A DNA stretch of 64,000 nt, taken from the NCBI GenBank assembly GCA_030386875.1, contig CM059571.1, positions 24,050,355 through 24,114,354 on the forward strand. The letters run 5' to 3'. Both the position numbers and the translations under genes were made by a program. Position 1 is the first letter of the stretch; the number at the start of each line of letters is the position of its first letter. Shown here piece after piece: positions 31,884 through 41,931 of the stretch. The notes below the pieces were generated by a model. It was not told the origin of the DNA, ran no database searches, and worked only from the letters and a program-made list of their open reading frames with translations. Source of the stretch: Morinoia aosen. Lineage: Eukaryota > Arthropoda > Malacostraca > Amphipoda > Talitridae.

Positions 31884-33977
31884 CTATATGTGACCTTTCT
31901 TGATCAAATATGCCAGCTTACTACGTTGCCGGCTCGCTGCCTTCCTTTTGGGCCGGGCAACAGACGCAGCTTCGGGTTCCTCGGACTGGGCCGAGGAGTC
32001 CGATTCAGAAGAGAAAGAAGAAGAAGAAGAAGAATGCTGATCTCTAGGGCGCTCAAGAGAAATAGAACTACCCTCACGAGAAAAGGAACTCTCGGGAGGC
32101 TCGAAACGAGGATGCAACTCCTCACTCGAACTCCCCTCTACGCTTTCCCACCCCTCCTCTGAAGCAGTAGTATAAGTAGCCAACTCCAGAGGGTATAGCA
32201 GAGAAATTTTAACGGCAGTTTTAGAGTTGTCAGCTTTAACTATTCTAACAACACGGACCTTGCCATCGCGTCCAGGCAGCAGAGCGATGATGCGAACTAA
32301 GGTCCAAAACGGTCTAGGTCTTACAGGATGCCTAAGCAGGACAACCTGACCCACAGATAAAAACTTATTATTGAGAGGTAGAGATCTAAGCGGATAAGGA
32401 CCGCGCAAAAAAAGTAAGTATTGAGTATACCAGAGCTCCCGGAACTTGGCCACCATCACGTCGCGCCGCTCTAAGGCTGAGAGCAAATGCTCCCGGCGCT
32501 CACCGTCTTCGGTTTCCATGTCCGGAATCTCATCTGACAAGATTAAAGAATTAGAGGTAGGGTACAGTTGAAGGAATTGGATAGGCATAATAGGCAAGAT
32601 AGTGTCCCCCGTCTCAGTGTAAGAAAGAGGACGCCGATTGAGATTAAGGGTAATATCAGAAATGGCAGTAAGGAAGGAAGAATATAGATAGGTACTGCGA
32701 CCAAAAAGTTTGTACAAGCAATCCTTAATGGATTTGAACAAACGCTCCCAGATCGCTCCAAATTGAGGACTATAGATCGGGATAGTTTTAAATTTGACAT
32801 TGAAAGTACGAAAACGATCTTCATACAAAGAAGAAGTTAAAACTTCCGACAGAAGATCAGGAGCCGCTAAGAAAGTTCTAGCGTTATCGGAATACACCGT
32901 ATTAGGAACGCCCTTTTCGTTTGTGAAACGAATGAAGGCGAAACAAAATTCTTCCAACGTCATGGAAGGAAGAAGCTCGATATGAATAGCTCTAGTTTGG
33001 AAACAAGTGAATAATAATAGATATACCTTTTGTTTATGACCAAAAGGATCTAATACCCAGAAATGGGCAGAAAAGTCCATTCCCGTTGTGGCGAAAGGCC
33101 TTACAAAGTTTACACGAGTGTCAGGTAAGGCAGGAGGATCAGGATAGGAGAAGGCTTTTGCGTTTACCCTTTTGCAAACTATGCACTTGGATAACACGCT
33201 ACGAACAACACGCTTACAGCGCGGTATCAAGTAACCGTCCAGTTTGAGCTTCTGCACGGTGGTGTCCATACCTTGATGATTTAAAATTTTATGCGTATGC
33301 AAAATTAACAGATTTGTCAAATGAGAAGAGCTAGACAACAGAATAGGATTTCTAGTGTTATAATCCAACTCTTCAGCGGCAACACTACGGCTGCTAGATC
33401 TAACTAAGCCGTGAGAGTCAAGAAACAGGTTAAAGGATCTGACCAGCAGAGGCGGACGAGGACTTTTGTTTGTTAAGGCCTCGATCTCGTCTGCGAAATG
33501 CGCTTTTTGCATAGAAGAAATAAGATACAGAAATGCTCGCAGTTTAGCCTTACCCCGCTCTGCACGCCTAAAAATAGCGACAGCTCTAAATACTTTCTCC
33601 ATCGTACCCAATAGTTTGGGATAGGTGGAAAATCGCTCAAGCTCCACAATCAAAGCTTCACGTGGGGGATCAATATTAACTGCGATACATGCATCAGAAA
33701 CGAATTGGTACGGAATGCAACCCAAGTGTCCCTTGGGCCATTTATCTCTACTTTCTCTTATCCAAGAAGGACCTTCTAACCATAACATTTTACTTTCTAA
33801 AAACTTAGTAGCTTTGACACCACCTGTCAGCATGTCTGCCACGTTGAACATAGTGGGAACACACTCATAGCTGAAGGAAGCCAAAGTTTTACATTCTAAA
33901 GTCTTACGCATGGCTTCTACGTCTTTTAGTCTATTGCTTCCAAATACATTTTTTCGTGGAGGTTTGCCGCTCAACAA
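31884..33977 (-). CDS. BEL/Pao pol, 3' part: RNase H end and integrase
   Basis: This 697-codon frame is the same frame as the upstream RT ORF, from which one TAA separates it. After RNase H-related sequence, the integrase zinc domain has H229, H234, C265 and C268. The catalytic core has D301 in TGMDFS, D364 in VYSDNA and E411 in GAIWERL. A C-terminal domain follows (VGQVVLLRHPVRPRPFWTLV), the region annotated as DUF5641 in BEL elements. It ends in a Ser/Glu-rich then basic tail. There is no natural start codon of its own. Confidence 0.92.
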   Translation of the reverse strand: MLSGKPPRKNVFGSNRLKDVEAMRKTLECKTLASFSYECVPTMFNVADMLTGGVKATKFLESKMLWLEGPSWIRESRDKWPKGHLGCIPYQFVSDACIAVNIDPPREALIVELERFSTYPKLLGTMEKVFRAVAIFRRAERGKAKLRAFLYLISSMQKAHFADEIEALTNKSPRPPLLVRSFNLFLDSHGLVRSSSRSVAAEELDYNTRNPILLSSSSHLTNLLILHTHKILNHQGMDTTVQKLKLDGYLIPRCKRVVRSVLSKCIVCKRVNAKAFSYPDPPALPDTRVNFVRPFATTGMDFSAHFWVLDPFGHKQKVYLLLFTCFQTRAIHIELLPSMTLEEFCFAFIRFTNEKGVPNTVYSDNARTFLAAPDLLSEVLTSSLYEDRFRTFNVKFKTIPIYSPQFGAIWERLFKSIKDCLYKLFGRSTYLYSSFLTAISDITLNLNRRPLSYTETGDTILPIMPIQFLQLYPTSNSLILSDEIPDMETEDGERREHLLSALERRDVMVAKFRELWYTQYLLFLRGPYPLRSLPLNNKFLSVGQVVLLRHPVRPRPFWTLVRIIALLPGRDGKVRVVRIVKADNSKTAVKISLLYPLELATYTTASEEGWESVEGSSSEELHPRFEPPESSFSREGSSISLERPRDQHSSSSSSFSSESDSSAQSEEPEAASVARPKRKAASRQRSKLAYLIKKGHI

Positions 33978-33992
33978 CCAAGCTAGGGTGAC

Positions 33993-35474
33993 TTAAGAGT
34001 CTGTTAACATTATTACGCTAGAGACTTTATAAGGGAAATTAACATCACATATTAGAGATACAAGACATTGATAGGCAAGAAATACGGCTAAAAGTTCAAG
34101 AGAAGGAAGAGTTCTTTGGCGAGGAGGCGAAACCTTAACTTTGGAGAACAGAAGCGTACTGCGTTCCTCTTGGACGCCGTAAATACAGGTACCAAAGGCG
34201 CTAGCACTAGCATCACAAAACACAACAAGTTTAGCATTTTTGGTTTCGTCCAAATTCATTCTAGGGAACTCGAAATTACTCAACTCAGAAAACTCCTGAC
34301 AATAATCACGCCAGTCCTTGCATAACTCGTCTGGAACATTTTGATCCCATCCCAGCCTCAAAGGCGTCAACCTACGTAAAATGAGTTTACCACGTACCGA
34401 ACAAGGAAGCAAAACCCCTAATGGGTCATACAGTGACGCAACTTCAGACAATATGCTCCTGCGCGTTTTACAGGAAGAATCCAAACTTTTCACGGACAGA
34501 GAAAGAAGATCAGAGGAAGAATTATAGTTATACCCCAGCACTCTGGAGTGCACTTCGGCACTACAAAGAGCAGGGTCAATTTGCGAAAGAAGTTCAGAAT
34601 TATTGGATTGCCATTTGCGTAACGGAAACCCACTCTCCTCAAAGGCTCGGTTAGCGCGATGAAACGTGCTAAGCGCAAGCGCAGGACTATTAGTTGTAAA
34701 GACTAAGTTATCGACGTACAGCTTATTTGCCATAACGTCTCTAATTACTAAATCAGTTAAAGTATAAGCATGAAGTTTAAGAAGATAATTAAGAATATAA
34801 GGAGATGCAACTAACCCGAACAACAACGTTGTGTATCGGAAGTACTGAAATTTGCCATCCTTGTAAAGGACAAAGCTAAATTGATTTCGGTCAAATTCAC
34901 AGGCTAATTTTACCTGAAGGAAAGCTTTAAAAATGTCAGAATGCAGCACTATGGAGTTAGTTCGAAAATACACCAAGAGACCCAATAAATTGTTCATGAG
35001 ATTAGGACCTACATACGAGGCTTCATTCAGACTTGGCAACTTTCCGACCCTCAGAGAGCAGTTAAAGACAGGGCGAATTTTAGAGGTTTCGACATGTTCA
35101 CGCACGACTGGCCGGTGCGGAATCCATTTATGCACTCGCACATCCAAGGATTTGAAAGGCAAAGGTTCTATTATCCCTAATTCGAGTTGCTCAAGGAAAA
35201 CATCATTATACTCCTTCTCAATCCCCCTACGAGCATTATCAGCTGCAACTTTACGTGCAAGATACCTTGCTAGCCCGAAACTATGGGGAACTTTAGCTAA
35301 CAAATTACGATTCCACGGCAACTGGATTGAATACCGTCCTTCCGCATAAATGACACTACTTTTGAAATCCTCCAATTCTTTGTCATACTCTTTCTCTTTA
35401 GAGGGCACCCCTATGAACTCCAAGTCCAAAAGTTGACCTGCTTGCACATCACATTGCTCGGTAACGTCCAACAC
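33993..35474 (-). CDS. BEL/Pao pol, middle part: reverse transcriptase and start of RNase H
   Basis: In this 493-codon frame, RT spans about residues 85-290, with D180 in LHSDIFKAF, LLFGLVASPYIL, and YVDN at 253-256 in place of YVDD. I recall YVDN in some BEL/Pao elements, so it need not mean inactivation. RNase H starts near residue 425 (VVFCDASASAFG) and reaches MLTDS before the TAA at 33993-33995. Upstream, a run of seven A at 35499-35505 marks the place where the frame departs from the protease frame. Confidence 0.92.
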   Translation of the reverse strand: MLDVTEQCDVQAGQLLDLEFIGVPSKEKEYDKELEDFKSSVIYAEGRYSIQLPWNRNLLAKVPHSFGLARYLARKVAADNARRGIEKEYNDVFLEQLELGIIEPLPFKSLDVRVHKWIPHRPVVREHVETSKIRPVFNCSLRVGKLPSLNEASYVGPNLMNNLLGLLVYFRTNSIVLHSDIFKAFLQVKLACEFDRNQFSFVLYKDGKFQYFRYTTLLFGLVASPYILNYLLKLHAYTLTDLVIRDVMANKLYVDNLVFTTNSPALALSTFHRANRAFEESGFPLRKWQSNNSELLSQIDPALCSAEVHSRVLGYNYNSSSDLLSLSVKSLDSSCKTRRSILSEVASLYDPLGVLLPCSVRGKLILRRLTPLRLGWDQNVPDELCKDWRDYCQEFSELSNFEFPRMNLDETKNAKLVVFCDASASAFGTCIYGVQEERSTLLFSKVKVSPPRQRTLPSLELLAVFLAYQCLVSLICDVNFPYKVSSVIMLTDS

Positions 35475-35487
35475 GGAAGAACATACT

Positions 35488-36192
35488 TTAGGAGTTCCAA
35501 AAAAAGGTCTTTAGAGTGCTACGGTAACGATTTTGGTTTAATTTACATTTAGACTTTTTTCTTTTGGGTTTTGATTTGTTTGCGATAGCAGGAGAAGAAG
35601 AAGTTTTACTCAAATTAGTATTAGCAGCCTTGGCAACAGAAGTTGACGAGCAACTGTCTATCGTCTCAGCTTCAGAGGCAACGACATGAGACAGAGATGA
35701 CTTATAACATTTTAAGTCCCCGAAAGGTAGGAACCCATTAGAAACGCGCATGACCTTATAGTCAGCAACGTGTTGCAACTCAAGAACCCTGAACGCTTGA
35801 AGAGCATCGACACCTAAAATGCCGTTGACTTGGATTCTATCCTCAATTATTTCCGGAAAGGAAGTGGACAACGGAAGCTTAGTTTTGAACAGAGCAAGTT
35901 TAGATTGCAAACCTTTCATTCCCATCTGCAGGTTTAAGTTCTGCATGGCGAAGACATCAAGCTCGTACTTCTCACTGTCTGGAAGCACGAGTTCAATGTT
36001 AATTTGCTTACCCCTTAACGGGACAGAAGCGCCTACAGTGTTAACAGTAAGTTCCTGCAAGTCAACTGTAGAACAATCAGGGATTACAGTAGCTAAGTCG
36101 ATAAGCGACTTTTGGCTACCCGTATCGATTAAAAAATTAATTCTTCTAACTACCCCGTCATACTTAGTAGAAAGAGCTACGAGAGGGCACAT
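35488..36192 (-). CDS. BEL/Pao protease region
   Basis: This 234-codon frame has the aspartic protease motif INFLIDTGSQKSLID near residues 19-33 and a GILGVDAL-type second motif near 125. This is the DUF1758/A17-like pattern of BEL elements. It cuts the element polyprotein. Its frame differs from gag by a shift near 36205 and from RT by a shift near 35500. The upstream shift could be natural recoding, the downstream one looks like damage. Confidence 0.85.
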   Translation of the reverse strand: MCPLVALSTKYDGVVRRINFLIDTGSQKSLIDLATVIPDCSTVDLQELTVNTVGASVPLRGKQINIELVLPDSEKYELDVFAMQNLNLQMGMKGLQSKLALFKTKLPLSTSFPEIIEDRIQVNGILGVDALQAFRVLELQHVADYKVMRVSNGFLPFGDLKCYKSSLSHVVASEAETIDSCSSTSVAKAANTNLSKTSSSPAIANKSKPKRKKSKCKLNQNRYRSTLKTFFWNS

Positions 36193-36206
36193 CCGGAGAC
36201 GTGCCT

Positions 36207-37355
36207 TTAACCGTCATGAGGAGGCGGCAGCAAGGGTAGAGAATGCAATTTGGGACACAACGGGCTAACATGAGTGTTAGCTTTGCACAAAGAGCAAGAA
36301 AATGGAAGACCCTTAACTTTTGCAGGGCACTCTGAGTTTAAATGTTTGCTACTTAGACAAACGGTACATAATTGTAACTCACCAACTCGTTTCACGCGTT
36401 TTACGTGAGTGTCAAACTTCTTACAAGAAAAGGACAAGTGGCCAGTTTGATTACAGAAACGACACACCTTAACACTGGGCAACTTATCGAGCACAGGAGA
36501 AGGTCTATTTTTATCCCTAACTTCTGCTCGGGTTATTCCCCCCACCCTCTCATTTCGGACGGGAAGAGATAGTTTAGGTTTATTTTTTGTTTCTGAAAGA
36601 GAAAGCACCTGATTTGCATTCTCAAACATTTCTAAGGAAAAGAAACTCGCTTTAAAATAGCGAAGGAGTTCTAAAAGAAAAAAATCAGGAAGTTTAGTTT
36701 TAATAATAGAAGAAAACAGTAGGTTGCCAGACTTCTCGCTACAGAAGTCTAACCCCAGCTTAGATAGCTCAAGGACCCGAAACTTAACCTTAGAGAGGAA
36801 AGACCCTATTTCAGCTAAGCTTTGAACACCAGGACAGCTGATTAACTCGTCAAGAGCTATAGAAATTAATTTGTCAGCATTTAGAAAATCTTGCTTGAGT
36901 AAAGCCCAAGCAGATCGGAAACTAGACTCTTCATTAGGAAGACCCTCAACAAGATTGAGAGCCCTCCGTTGAAGCTGATTCTTCAAAAAGATGAATTTTT
37001 GCCCCTCACTCATATTAGGATAAGCTTGAAGGGCATTAAGAAAAGACTCTTGAAAGTGAAGAAAGGCAAAAGGACAGCCCTCATTGTCGCTAAACTTCTT
37101 CAGCGTCAACTGAGGGGCTCTAAAAATATTCAAAGGAACATCCGAAATTGAAACCTTATTAGGCACAGAAGTAGGAAGGGTATCACTCAAGTTTGACACC
37201 TGGGAAGTTGAAATAGAATTTTTAAGTTCAGCTAAAAGCTCTATCACCTGCACCTCATACTCGGCTCGCCTAGTAAGTTCCTCATCAGACACTTCATCAA
37301 TATCAGAAGGTATAGTAGAGGACAGTTGTCTATAGGCCTGTAGAAGGCCACTCAA
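36207..37355 (-). CDS. BEL/Pao gag with three zinc knuckles
   Basis: This frame of about 382 codons has a Gag-like core (LKKFSDNEGCPFAFLHFQES, then LPNEESSFRSAWALLKQDF). Three C-X2-C-X4-H-X4-C knuckles lie near its end: CRFCNQTGHLSFSC, CTVCLSSKHLNSEC and CSLCKANTHVSPLC. These bind the element RNA. The true start is unclear: the first codon of the frame is not ATG and the frame stays open a little further upstream. Confidence 0.88.
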   Translation of the reverse strand: MSGLLQAYRQLSSTIPSDIDEVSDEELTRRAEYEVQVIELLAELKNSISTSQVSNLSDTLPTSVPNKVSISDVPLNIFRAPQLTLKKFSDNEGCPFAFLHFQESFLNALQAYPNMSEGQKFIFLKNQLQRRALNLVEGLPNEESSFRSAWALLKQDFLNADKLISIALDELISCPGVQSLAEIGSFLSKVKFRVLELSKLGLDFCSEKSGNLLFSSIIKTKLPDFFLLELLRYFKASFFSLEMFENANQVLSLSETKNKPKLSLPVRNERVGGITRAEVRDKNRPSPVLDKLPSVKVCRFCNQTGHLSFSCKKFDTHVKRVKRVGELQLCTVCLSSKHLNSECPAKVKGLPFSCSLCKANTHVSPLCPKLHSLPLLPPPHDG

Positions 37356-39122
37356 CTGAGGAACGGCTTCCAGACGGAAAGCTAGGTCACAGCCAGGAGA
37401 CAGAACTTTTTTTGCGAATAGCAGTTATACTACATTTTAAGCCCCGCAATTTTATGCCTAGGGCTGCAGCATTACTATTTTCACACATTATGATAAAAAA
37501 TGCAATTATTAGGCTTATCAGGAAAACTGTTATCTAAAATATAGGTCTACACTTATCAAGTGGACAGATTACATCCCTTTAGAAACATGGAAAAATACTA
37601 ATGACACAGAAAAATACAAAAAATTTCAATCACCCCACCAGGCACTTTCAAATTCACAACATTTTTTTTTTGTTTTACATTTACACTTTACGGTTACACA
37701 AAATTCAGAATTTGCCTTAAATATTTCAGGCTTTACACTTACACAAATTTATACGAGTGTACAAAAAGGGTTTAGACAAGGTAAAAAAGGCTAGAACCTT
37801 TAAACGCAAGACTATGTTAGGGTTGGTGGTTTTGAACGTCCAATCCTAATCTTTGTACTCGATAATGCTTTTCGAAATAGTAAGAGAGGGATAATAATGC
37901 ATGGGATAACTCAGCTTGGTTTTTGCTTTATCGAGGGCGCCGTGATGACCGATGGCGTGCTTGACTTCGGACGATCTTTTCTTAGATGGGACTTCTTCGT
38001 GCAGGCGAGGTCCGGCGAGCGATGACGTTGGTCAGGGGTAAGTGAGTGTGTTTGTGGAGATTCAAGGTCTGTTTAATCTTAGTGACTGACAGAATATCAA
38101 TTTACTCGTGACGTGATGATGAGTCACTATTTAAGAGATTTAGACTTTAGAATAAGTCTCCGATGTGAAGAAGCAAGTTGTCGTTTGAGCGGGGAGATTA
38201 ATTTTCCATTTGTAGTAATATACTAGGCTCTACAAAACTCCAACAAGTGGTTGCAGTTGAGAGATGACAAAAGGTCAGAAACGTCTCACGTCACAATTAG
38301 GCAATTTACGTGGTGTGGTGGTGTACTCTATGGTTTAGTGAGAGATAATTTTCCACGTCAATTTAACTTGTAAAGCTCAAGTGAATGTCCAGGTTAAAGG
38401 CCCAAGGAATTGTGTTGTGGCGTTTGGGTGCGGTCGAGGAATAAGAACGGTGTAACGCAAGCTAGAAAGGCACGAGAGAGAGTGACGCCTAAGAACCAAG
38501 CATTCCGCGCTCGGTATTGCCAGTTCTAGAGGCTTAAAACTCGAAAATGTCGATCGTTATTTCATCTCTCATGCATTTACACAAAAACTTTAAGGATTAC
38601 TAATTATAAGTAGAAAATTATAAATAATAATTTAGAGTAAGATTTCTAATGGCAATACTTATGCTATTTAAGTGCGAATGAAAAATTTTATAATTTTGCG
38701 CTTTTGTGGCTACTGCTACAGCTAGCAACTACCACCTTGCCTAAAAATACAACACAGGTATCACTCAACGCAACTTAAAACTAGTGAGATCCGACAACCG
38801 ACCCCGGCTATCCGGATAGCACAGCGACAGCACAATTGAATGAAAAATAGGATGACAATTTATTAAAAAGGAAACGAAAATATGCAAAAAGAAGAAGAAA
38901 AAAAATAGATGCCAGGATTTTATCCTGTCGAACTCCAGCCAAGCTCTAACGTCGAAAAGACGGCACTATAAAAAGCCGGCTGAATTGACGCCCAGTCAAA
39001 ACTGCTTTCAGCAGCGTTTAAGACAATTTATATTTTAAATGAAAAAGAGATATCAACTTCGAAAGAAGATGATAAAATTTAACCTTGAAAAAGGTGAATC
39101 ATTATCTTCGAAAAAAGAACTA
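37356..39122 (-). other. 5' leader of BEL/Pao element
   Basis: This leader of about 1.77 kb between the 5' LTR and gag is non-coding. The minus strand next to the LTR reads TAGTTCTTTTTTCGAAG, in which I do not recognise a primer-binding site. A CGAAAAGACGG-rich stretch near 38940-38970 has no known role. Confidence 0.6.
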
Positions 39123-39689
39123 TGTCCCGCCGTCCGACATTACGGCGAAACTTCCAGAATTAACTGGCACCAAAGACATAGTCTTACCAACTGGCCTTAA
39201 GGAGGTCAGAGTACGCTGCAAGTAAAACGCTTTTTATGACAAATGGTAACAAAAATAGGAGGCTCACCTGAAGATCTTCGAAGATAATGTTTCAGGCGAA
39301 CACCTCTTCAATTAAGCCGGCTGTCTAGGGCTGAATGCCCCGGAAGCAGGGGTCGGAACAGGTCAGAGCACGCATAGACACATGCGCTCACGACCAAGTC
39401 TTGTTGGTGTCTGAGGTGGCAGCCCGCGGCGGCTTTCACCTCATCTTGCTCGAATCCGTCGATAGGGGTTCGGATTCGCTCAAGAAAACAAGATGAACAA
39501 ATCATTTATGTTCATGATGTTAGTCGCCAGGAACGTGAAGCACTCCCACCATTGCCCAGGTTTGTCATTAATTGTTAGCGTTTTACTTTTTAGGCATGTT
39601 TTAATATGACAAAGCCTTTGTCCTTTATTATGCAAGATGTTGGGTGACTTGCAGGACTTAAGCAATGAGCAATGGCTGGATTTGCGACA
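39123..39689 (-). repeat. 5' LTR of BEL/Pao element
   Basis: It matches the 3' LTR at 31161-31727 over the full 567 bp, differing for example near 39210, 39258, 39405 and 39554. Confidence 0.9.
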
Positions 39690-39805
39690 AACCAAAGGTG
39701 TGTTAGTTAAAATTTATTTGTTTCTACTTCATTTCTGTTAAAGGCAATGTGGTGTTCTCCCTCAGGCTACTTTACCGTCTGGGCAGACTATGAATATCTA
39801 AAGAC

Positions 39806-39836
39806 TTCGTTAGTACCTGAGGGAGGTACTAACGAA
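39806..39836. repeat. perfect hairpin, 13-bp stem
   Basis: TTCGTTAGTACCT and its exact inverted copy are separated by five bases. It lies in the 177-bp spacer between the BEL/Pao element and Gypsy 2. Confidence 0.75.
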
Positions 39837-39866
39837 CCCGACAGGGAAAGAAAATGCAACTGGAAT

Positions 39867-40280
39867 TATTATGGTGTGGATAGCCCTACACTAGAGCACA
39901 GCATAGGTTCCACATAGACACAACATAGTTATAGTACTGAACAAATAGACAATGCTATGACACAGCAATTTAGGTAAATAGTTCACTCACCTCTTGGATA
40001 CCTTAACTTAATACTCCATTTTCAATACTGTGGCTAGCAAGAGTAGAGTGGAGATAGACGGGAAATATATAGAATAGAGTAGAATAGAATTAGTACATTA
40101 GTTCAGAACTTAAGAAGTTAGATACCAACCACAGTAGGTAATTATATACACACTCGGTCAACATGTACTTGTTGTTGAACCCGAGGCCAAGAGCAGACTG
40201 ACTTGCGAGTGTTGCTCTCTCGAGCGTTGCCAACTTATGGTCTCTCTAACTAGAACTTACACTACTCGCTATATTACACC
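39867..40280 (-). repeat. 3' LTR of Gypsy 2
   Basis: On the minus strand it runs from TGTAATATAGCG to CACCATAATA, and carries one extra AC relative to the right LTR. Confidence 0.9.
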
Positions 40281-40293
40281 CCTCCCTCCTTAA
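40281..40293 (-). promoter_or_regulatory. polypurine tract of Gypsy 2
   Basis: AAGGAGGGAGGGG on the minus strand directly abuts the 3' LTR. Confidence 0.8.
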
Positions 40294-40344
40294 TTAGAAA
40301 CCCTCCCCCTGTATCCCCAGTCCCCTTATTCCAAATAGTCAATC

Positions 40345-41916
40345 CTAAAGGTCCATTCTCACCACAGGCTTCCGAGCCCGGGTAGACCTGCGTGAGATGT
40401 TAGCACTTGGAGGCTCGTGCATCCTAGCCTCCTGGGTGGGAGTCGGGTAATCAGGTGTTCCGGTGTCAGGTTCATTGGTCGGAGGTGGTGGGTATGAATT
40501 TTGAGCAGGTTGTGGAAACACGACGGTCTCCTCCGTAGGTTGTTCCAAGGGTTCAGGGATGGTGTTCGAGCAGGTAATAACTTGGTCCTGGTGTCGACGA
40601 ACGACCTCTCCCCCCTTCAGTTGGCACTTGTAGGATACCTGGCCTGTTTTCTCAATGGTGGTAGCAGGGGTCCATTTTGGGGAACCCGGCGTGTATTGAC
40701 GGACCATCACAGGAGACTCCGGCGGAATATCAACCGCGCGAGACCCTGGGTGGTATCTTTTCTGAGCGTCCTGGCGTTGAGCAACTTTGGACGCGATTGC
40801 TTCTGACGGCCAAAGCAGATCAAGACGAGAGCGAACTTTTCTGCCTAACATCAGTTCGGCGGGCGTAACACCTGTTGTCGTGTGGGGTGTCAGCCGATAG
40901 TTGAACAGAAACCTGTCTAGTGCTAGGCGTAGGGGTTCCGTTGACTTTCGTATATTCTTCTTGAAAGTTTGTACCATGCGCTCTGCCAGTCCATTAGTTG
41001 AAGGGTGGTATGGTGCGCTCGTAATATGTCGCATACCACATGCCTTCACAAATTCTTGGAATTCAGCCGATGTGAAACACGTTGCATTGTCAGAAACAAT
41101 TGTTACTGGAAATCCAAATGTCGCAAAAGTGTGTTTCAGGCACGAGATCGTTTCGCTAGAGGTTGTAGTAGATGTGGGAAAAATTTCAACCCACTTAGAG
41201 TGTGCATCCACGATCACTAGATAGTATTTTCCATCCATTGAGCCCGCGTAGTCAATGTGTATGCGATGCCAAGGCTTCACAGGCCATTCCCACGGATGGA
41301 GTTCAGCTTTCGTTGGTGCAGCTCGAGTGCTCAGGCACTCGCTGCATGACTTAGTCGTTTCTTCTAGATCTTTGTCCAGCAGCGGCAACCATACATAGCT
41401 GCGAGCTAACTCCTTCATCCTGGATGATCCAGCATGGCCAGAGTGCAGTTCGTCCACAATGGCTTGTCTGAGAGCTTGGGGTACAATCATTCTTGCTCCC
41501 CAGAGCACACAGCCATTTTGTGTGGACAATTCGTCTCGCCTCCTAGTATACGGAGCGAGATCAGGGTCACCAATTACCGTCGAAGGCCAGCCTACTTGGC
41601 AGTATTTGTATACCTTTGAAAGTACTGGGTCCCTTAGGGTGCCGTCGCGGATGTGGGTGCTGGTGACTGGAGCTGACTCAAGGAAATTTACTAAGGACGT
41701 CCATTCCGCAGGAATAGGTGTGGCTTCCTCGGGAGTTGTCAAAGGTAGACGACTGAGAGCATCAGCTGTGCCCAACAGCACGCCGGACCGGTGACGCAAG
41801 GTGAACTTGTAGGACTGCAGTAGTAAAGCCCACCTTTGAATGCGCCCGGATGCTATCGGAGGAATGCTTCTACCCGGATCAAATAGTCCTAACAAAGGTT
41901 TGTGGTCCGTAACCAC
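40345..41916 (-). CDS. Gypsy 2 pol, 3' part: RNase H end and integrase
   Basis: In this 523-codon frame, VTDHKPLLGLF at the start and GTADALSRLP near residue 50 close RNase H. The integrase zinc domain has H157, H161, C191 and C194. The core has D222 in HIDYAG, D276 in VSDNA and E312 in LAERM, so the last spacing is D-X35-E. The Pro- and Arg-rich C-terminus has no chromodomain that I can see. It is in the same frame as the upstream ORF, separated by one TGA. Confidence 0.93.
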   Translation of the reverse strand: MVTDHKPLLGLFDPGRSIPPIASGRIQRWALLLQSYKFTLRHRSGVLLGTADALSRLPLTTPEEATPIPAEWTSLVNFLESAPVTSTHIRDGTLRDPVLSKVYKYCQVGWPSTVIGDPDLAPYTRRRDELSTQNGCVLWGARMIVPQALRQAIVDELHSGHAGSSRMKELARSYVWLPLLDKDLEETTKSCSECLSTRAAPTKAELHPWEWPVKPWHRIHIDYAGSMDGKYYLVIVDAHSKWVEIFPTSTTTSSETISCLKHTFATFGFPVTIVSDNATCFTSAEFQEFVKACGMRHITSAPYHPSTNGLAERMVQTFKKNIRKSTEPLRLALDRFLFNYRLTPHTTTGVTPAELMLGRKVRSRLDLLWPSEAIASKVAQRQDAQKRYHPGSRAVDIPPESPVMVRQYTPGSPKWTPATTIEKTGQVSYKCQLKGGEVVRRHQDQVITCSNTIPEPLEQPTEETVVFPQPAQNSYPPPPTNEPDTGTPDYPTPTQEARMHEPPSANISRRSTRARKPVVRMDL

Positions 41917-41931
41917 AGTGAAATCCTGTCC

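Larger units (their letters stand above)
31161..39689 (-). mobile_element. BEL/Pao LTR retrotransposon (inactive)
   Basis: Two 567-bp LTRs (31161-31727 and 39123-39689), about 2 % different, bound gag, protease, RT, RNase H and integrase on the minus strand. Three Gag zinc knuckles, a DUF1758-like protease and a BEL-type RT with the YVDN variant place it in BEL/Pao. Pol is interrupted by an in-frame TAA and a frame change at a homopolymer. No matching TSD is visible (gatac against aacca), so one flank may be rearranged. Confidence 0.93.

Noticed and set aside
34710..34735. YVDN in the BEL/Pao RT read as an inactivating mutation
   Set aside because: I recall YVDN as a natural variant in part of BEL/Pao, so it was not used as evidence of decay; the stop and frame change are.
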